From: an uncultured Beijerinckiaceae bacterium
GTDB taxonomy: Bacteria > Pseudomonadota > Alphaproteobacteria > Rhizobiales > Beijerinckiaceae
Length of the DNA: 16,471 bases
Assembly (NCBI GenBank): GCA_937863205.1
Contig: CALMGA010000010.1
Location: 1,952 to 18,422, forward strand
Direction of reading: 5' to 3'
Both the position numbers and the translations under genes were made by a program. Each line of letters begins with the position of its first letter. The first letter of the stretch is position 1. Shown one piece after another: positions 14,216 through 16,471 of the stretch. The notes beneath the pieces are model-generated. The model made no database searches, had not been told where the DNA came from, and worked only from the letters and a program-made list of their open reading frames with translations.

Positions 14216-14797
14216 ATGAGCGGCATCGACAAGCCGGCCCTGCGCGCAGTCGGGCTTGCTCACCGGGCCGCGGTGCAGCCCGTCGCTGCCAAGGCTTTCG
14301 CCGAGCGCCTCGCTCGACTGGGGCCCGAACTGGCGCGGGCGCATGGGGCGAGCGCCGTATCGGCCTACGCAGCCATCGGCGACGAGGTGCCGACCGAACC
14401 GCTTCTGCAAGCCCTTCACGAGGCGGGTGTCATCGTTGGCCTGCCCGTCACCGGCCGGCGTGGCGCGCCGTTGCGCTTCCGGCGCTGGCGGCCCCAAGCG
14501 GCCCTGGTGCCCGGACGCATGAACATCCCCGAACCTCCGCCCGAAGCCGAGGCGGTCGAGCCTGACCTGCTGTTCGTGCCGCTCGCCAGCTTCGACCGGC
14601 GCGGCCACCGCATCGGCTACGGCGCCGGCTTCTACGATGCCACGCTCGCCGCCTTGCGCGCCCGCAAGGCTGTTGTTGCCGTGGGCATCGCCTTCGCCGG
14701 GCAGGAAACGCTCTTCGTTCCGGCCGAGGATCACGACCAGCCGCTCGACTTCGTCGTCACCGACAAGGACGTGATCGTCTGTTCGGGCTCGGCCTGA
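14216..14797 (+). CDS. 5-formyltetrahydrofolate cyclo-ligase
   Basis: Uses ATP to turn 5-formyl-THF into 5,10-methenyl-THF, returning stored folate to one-carbon metabolism (YgfA/Fau/MTHFS family). The 193 residues carry the family pattern: basic N-terminus, AVSAYAAIGDEVPTEPLLQALHEAGVIVGLPV, and the nucleotide and substrate motif PLASFDRRGHRIGYGAGFYDATLA. ATG 14216 gives the expected N-terminus; its ribosome-binding site is poor. Placement immediately downstream of 6S RNA is conserved and suggests read-through or processing from a shared transcript. The stop shares one base with the next start (TGATG). Confidence 0.95.
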   Translation: MSGIDKPALRAVGLAHRAAVQPVAAKAFAERLARLGPELARAHGASAVSAYAAIGDEVPTEPLLQALHEAGVIVGLPVTGRRGAPLRFRRWRPQAALVPGRMNIPEPPPEAEAVEPDLLFVPLASFDRRGHRIGYGAGFYDATLAALRARKAVVAVGIAFAGQETLFVPAEDHDQPLDFVVTDKDVIVCSGSA

Positions 14798-15618
14798 TGC
14801 GGCTGCTGTTCATCGGCGACGTCATCGGACGCACCGGCCGCGCGGCGGTGACGGCCACCCTGCCGGAGCTGCGCCGCCGCTGGGCGCTCGACTGCGTGGT
14901 GGTGAACGGCGAGAACTCGGCCGGCGGCTTCGGCATCACCGAAACCATCTGCGCCGAGATGCTGGATGCCGGGGCCGATTGCGTGACGCTGGGCAATCAT
15001 TCCTTCGACCAGCGCGAAGCCCTGGTCTTCATCGCCCGTCAGCCGCGCCTCGTGCGTCCGGCCAACTATCCTCCGGGCACGCCCGGCGCCGGTGCCGCCC
15101 TGATCGATCTGTCCGACGGCCGGCGCGTGCTCGTGGTCAACGTGATGGGTCGCGTCTTCATGGATGCGATGGACGACCCCTTCGCCGCCGTCGACCGTGA
15201 GGTCGATGCCTGCCCGATGGGTCAGGCCTGCGATGCAATCCTCGTTGATGTCCACGCCGAAGCGACGAGCGAGAAGATGGCCTTCGGCCACCACCTCGAC
15301 GGCCGCGCTTCGCTGGTGGTCGGCACGCACACCCATGTGCCCACGGCGGACTGGCAGGTCCTGCCCGGCGGCACAGCCTATCTCAGCGACGCCGGAATGA
15401 CCGGCGACTATGATTCCGTGATCGGCATGGAAAAGGACGAGCCTGTCCGCCGCATGATGCGCAAGACGCCCGGCGGCCGCTACGAGCCGGCGAGCGGCCC
15501 GGCGACCCTGTGCGGCGTGGCCGTGGAAACGGGTGCGAACGGCCACGCCCTGCGCATCGCGCCGGTGCGGCTGGGCGGTCGATTGAGCGAAGCGCGCCCG
15601 CAGTTCTGGGAGCCGTGA
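14797..15618 (+). CDS. YmdB-family metallophosphoesterase (TIGR00282)
   Basis: A 273-residue member of the calcineurin-like family represented by B. subtilis YmdB, a 2',3'-cyclic-nucleotide phosphodiesterase affecting biofilm and motility choice. All expected metal and active-site residues are visible: D8 (GDVIGR), E39 and N40 (NGENSAGG), N67 and H68 (LGNHSFD), H153 (DVHAEATSEK), H178 and H180 (GTHTHVPTAD). The spacing agrees with YmdB apart from three extra residues. The start overlaps the cyclo-ligase stop by one base; this pairing is common in alphaproteobacteria. The cellular substrate here is unproven. Confidence 0.95.
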   Translation: MRLLFIGDVIGRTGRAAVTATLPELRRRWALDCVVVNGENSAGGFGITETICAEMLDAGADCVTLGNHSFDQREALVFIARQPRLVRPANYPPGTPGAGAALIDLSDGRRVLVVNVMGRVFMDAMDDPFAAVDREVDACPMGQACDAILVDVHAEATSEKMAFGHHLDGRASLVVGTHTHVPTADWQVLPGGTAYLSDAGMTGDYDSVIGMEKDEPVRRMMRKTPGGRYEPASGPATLCGVAVETGANGHALRIAPVRLGGRLSEARPQFWEP

Positions 15619-15621
15619 TCG

Positions 15622-15636
15622 AGCCCGCTCCGGGCT
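15622..15636 (+). terminator. Short hairpin after the YmdB-family gene
   Basis: AGCCCG-CTC-CGGGCT is a perfect 6-bp stem with a 3-base loop, three bases past the stop codon. It suits a transcript end for the cyclo-ligase/phosphoesterase operon. No T-run follows, so termination strength is doubtful. Confidence 0.4.
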
Positions 15637-15753
15637 GCCACACCGCTTCGCGATTCATCGTTTACGGGAAATGAAGCCGGTTGGGTGCTCGCGGATCGCT
15701 TGCCGACGCGTTATTTCGGTAACGGCTGACAACGAGCCGGGCTGGGGACGCCG

Positions 15754-16471
15754 GTGGTGGAATCGAAACGGGCGATGCAGGCTGCCGGCGGGCGGCACGG
15801 CGAGGCCGCAGCCCTCCACCGGCCCGAACTCGATCCGGCGGGGTTGCGGGTCGAAAGGATCGCCGCCGCCGCGGTGGGAGACCACCTCGCGGCCTGGACC
15901 GCGCTGTGCGAGCGGGCGCTGGAAGGCAACATCTTCCTTGAACCGGGCTTCGCCCTGCCGCTGTTCCGGCATGTCCGGCCGGCCGGCCGGTCGGACATTC
16001 TCGTTGTTTGGGCCGATGACGGCCCGGGCCGGTCGGAGCGGATGGTCGGCCTGCTGCCGGTGCGCTGTCCCCGTTTCGCCCGAGGCGGGCTGGCGATCGG
16101 TCTGCGCGACGAGATGGTCGCCTCCGGGACGCCTTTGCTCGATCGGGAACGCGCGCCCGCCGCCTTTGCCGCGATGCTGGACTGGCTCGCGCATCTGTCC
16201 TCCCGTCCCGCCGCCCTGCTGCTGACCGGCGTGCCGGCCGATGGCGCCTTCATGCGCGAGGTCGCCGGCACCCTCGATCCGGCGCGCCCCCGGGCGGTCG
16301 TCGCCTCGCACCGCCGGGCGGTGCTGCGGCGCGTCGGCGGGGGCGACAACGTGCTTTCGCTGGCCTCGGCCAAGACGCGCAAGGAACGCAAGCGGCACCG
16401 TCGCCGTCTCGCCGAGCAGGGCGAGCGTGCGTACGTCAGCGCCCGCCCGCCCGCCGCCGTCGCGCGCGCCC
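15754..16471 (+). CDS. GNAT acetyltransferase, CelD/BcsL type (incomplete)
   Basis: An open frame from GTG 15754 runs off the right edge with about 239 residues visible. Likely starts are GTG 15754 or 15757, with GGGGA at 15744-15748; ATG 15775 is a fallback. The region LCERALEGNIFLEPGFALPLFRHV and the motif LASAKTRKERKRHRRRLAEQGE are typical of the GNAT proteins related to CelD/BcsL and BioF2-like domains, often tied to polysaccharide or envelope modification. The C-terminal catalytic half lies outside the window, so substrate and specificity cannot be judged. Base composition and codon use resemble the neighbours. Confidence 0.8.
   Translation, partial: MVESKRAMQAAGGRHGEAAALHRPELDPAGLRVERIAAAAVGDHLAAWTALCERALEGNIFLEPGFALPLFRHVRPAGRSDILVVWADDGPGRSERMVGLLPVRCPRFARGGLAIGLRDEMVASGTPLLDRERAPAAFAAMLDWLAHLSSRPAALLLTGVPADGAFMREVAGTLDPARPRAVVASHRRAVLRRVGGGDNVLSLASAKTRKERKRHRRRLAEQGERAYVSARPPAAVARA

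Noticed and set aside
15655..16398. Minus-strand frames (247 and 226 residues) at the right end
   Set aside because: The plus strand in the frame from 15754 gives a GNAT-type protein with the LASAKTRKERKRHRRRL motif; the minus frames have no family features.
1..16471. Signs of a mobile island, phage, toxin-antitoxin or defence system
   Set aside because: No integrase, transposase, tRNA-flanked repeats, restriction or nuclease genes; base composition and codon use look even across the window.

Overview
The window is GC-rich, densely packed bacterial chromosome. It looks like an alphaproteobacterium of the order Hyphomicrobiales (Rhizobiales). Several genes and pairings point there: an mtnP-apt pair preceded by a small one-helix membrane protein, a DUF2852 protein, a 6S RNA directly upstream of 5-formyl-THF cyclo-ligase and a YmdB-type phosphoesterase, a rhizobial-type HrcA, and an exbB-exbD-tonB set whose ExbB has a long Ala/Pro-rich periplasmic extension. 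I cannot name the genus. No tRNA, rRNA, transposase, integrase, phage gene or CRISPR array is visible. The content is mostly housekeeping and stress functions, arranged in short operons.

Layout. 1-670: the last codons of an unidentified gene, followed by a RecF-like reading frame that holds only the C-terminal half of RecF. 735-3471 (minus): exbB, exbD and tonB, the inner-membrane energiser for TonB-dependent outer-membrane transport. 3572-4681 (minus): hrcA, the heat-shock repressor, without its usual grpE neighbour. 4682-4879: a divergent control region with small palindromes. 4880-6725 (plus): trpS, then a close BdcA homologue (cyclic-di-GMP-binding short-chain dehydrogenase family). 6733-7887 (minus): a secreted MRJP/Yellow-type beta-propeller protein, convergent with bdcA. 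8130-10906 (plus): a small membrane protein, then a translationally coupled mtnP-apt-solute-binding-protein run that salvages methylthioadenosine and adenine. 10900-11424 (minus): a DUF2852 membrane protein. 11670-12215 (plus): dps. 12267-12911 (minus): gluconokinase. 12964-13389 (plus): a YbgC-like thioesterase. 13544-13828 (minus): a small secreted YARHG-domain protein. About 14024-14180 (plus): 6S RNA, then 5-formyl-THF cyclo-ligase and a YmdB-family phosphoesterase sharing one base. 15754 to the end: an incomplete GNAT (CelD/BcsL-type) acetyltransferase.

The protein-coding genes fit known families. The less ordinary signals are structural. There is a run of inverted repeats between 12944 and 13913: a stem-loop abutting the ybgC start codon, two nested hairpins downstream of ybgC, and an 11-bp leader stem plus a perfect palindrome upstream of the YARHG gene. 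A perfect 8+3+8 palindrome also lies just upstream of the DUF2852 gene. The amputated RecF frame and the TolA/TonB-like composition of the energy transducer deserve a second look. I did not find a convincing new multi-gene system.
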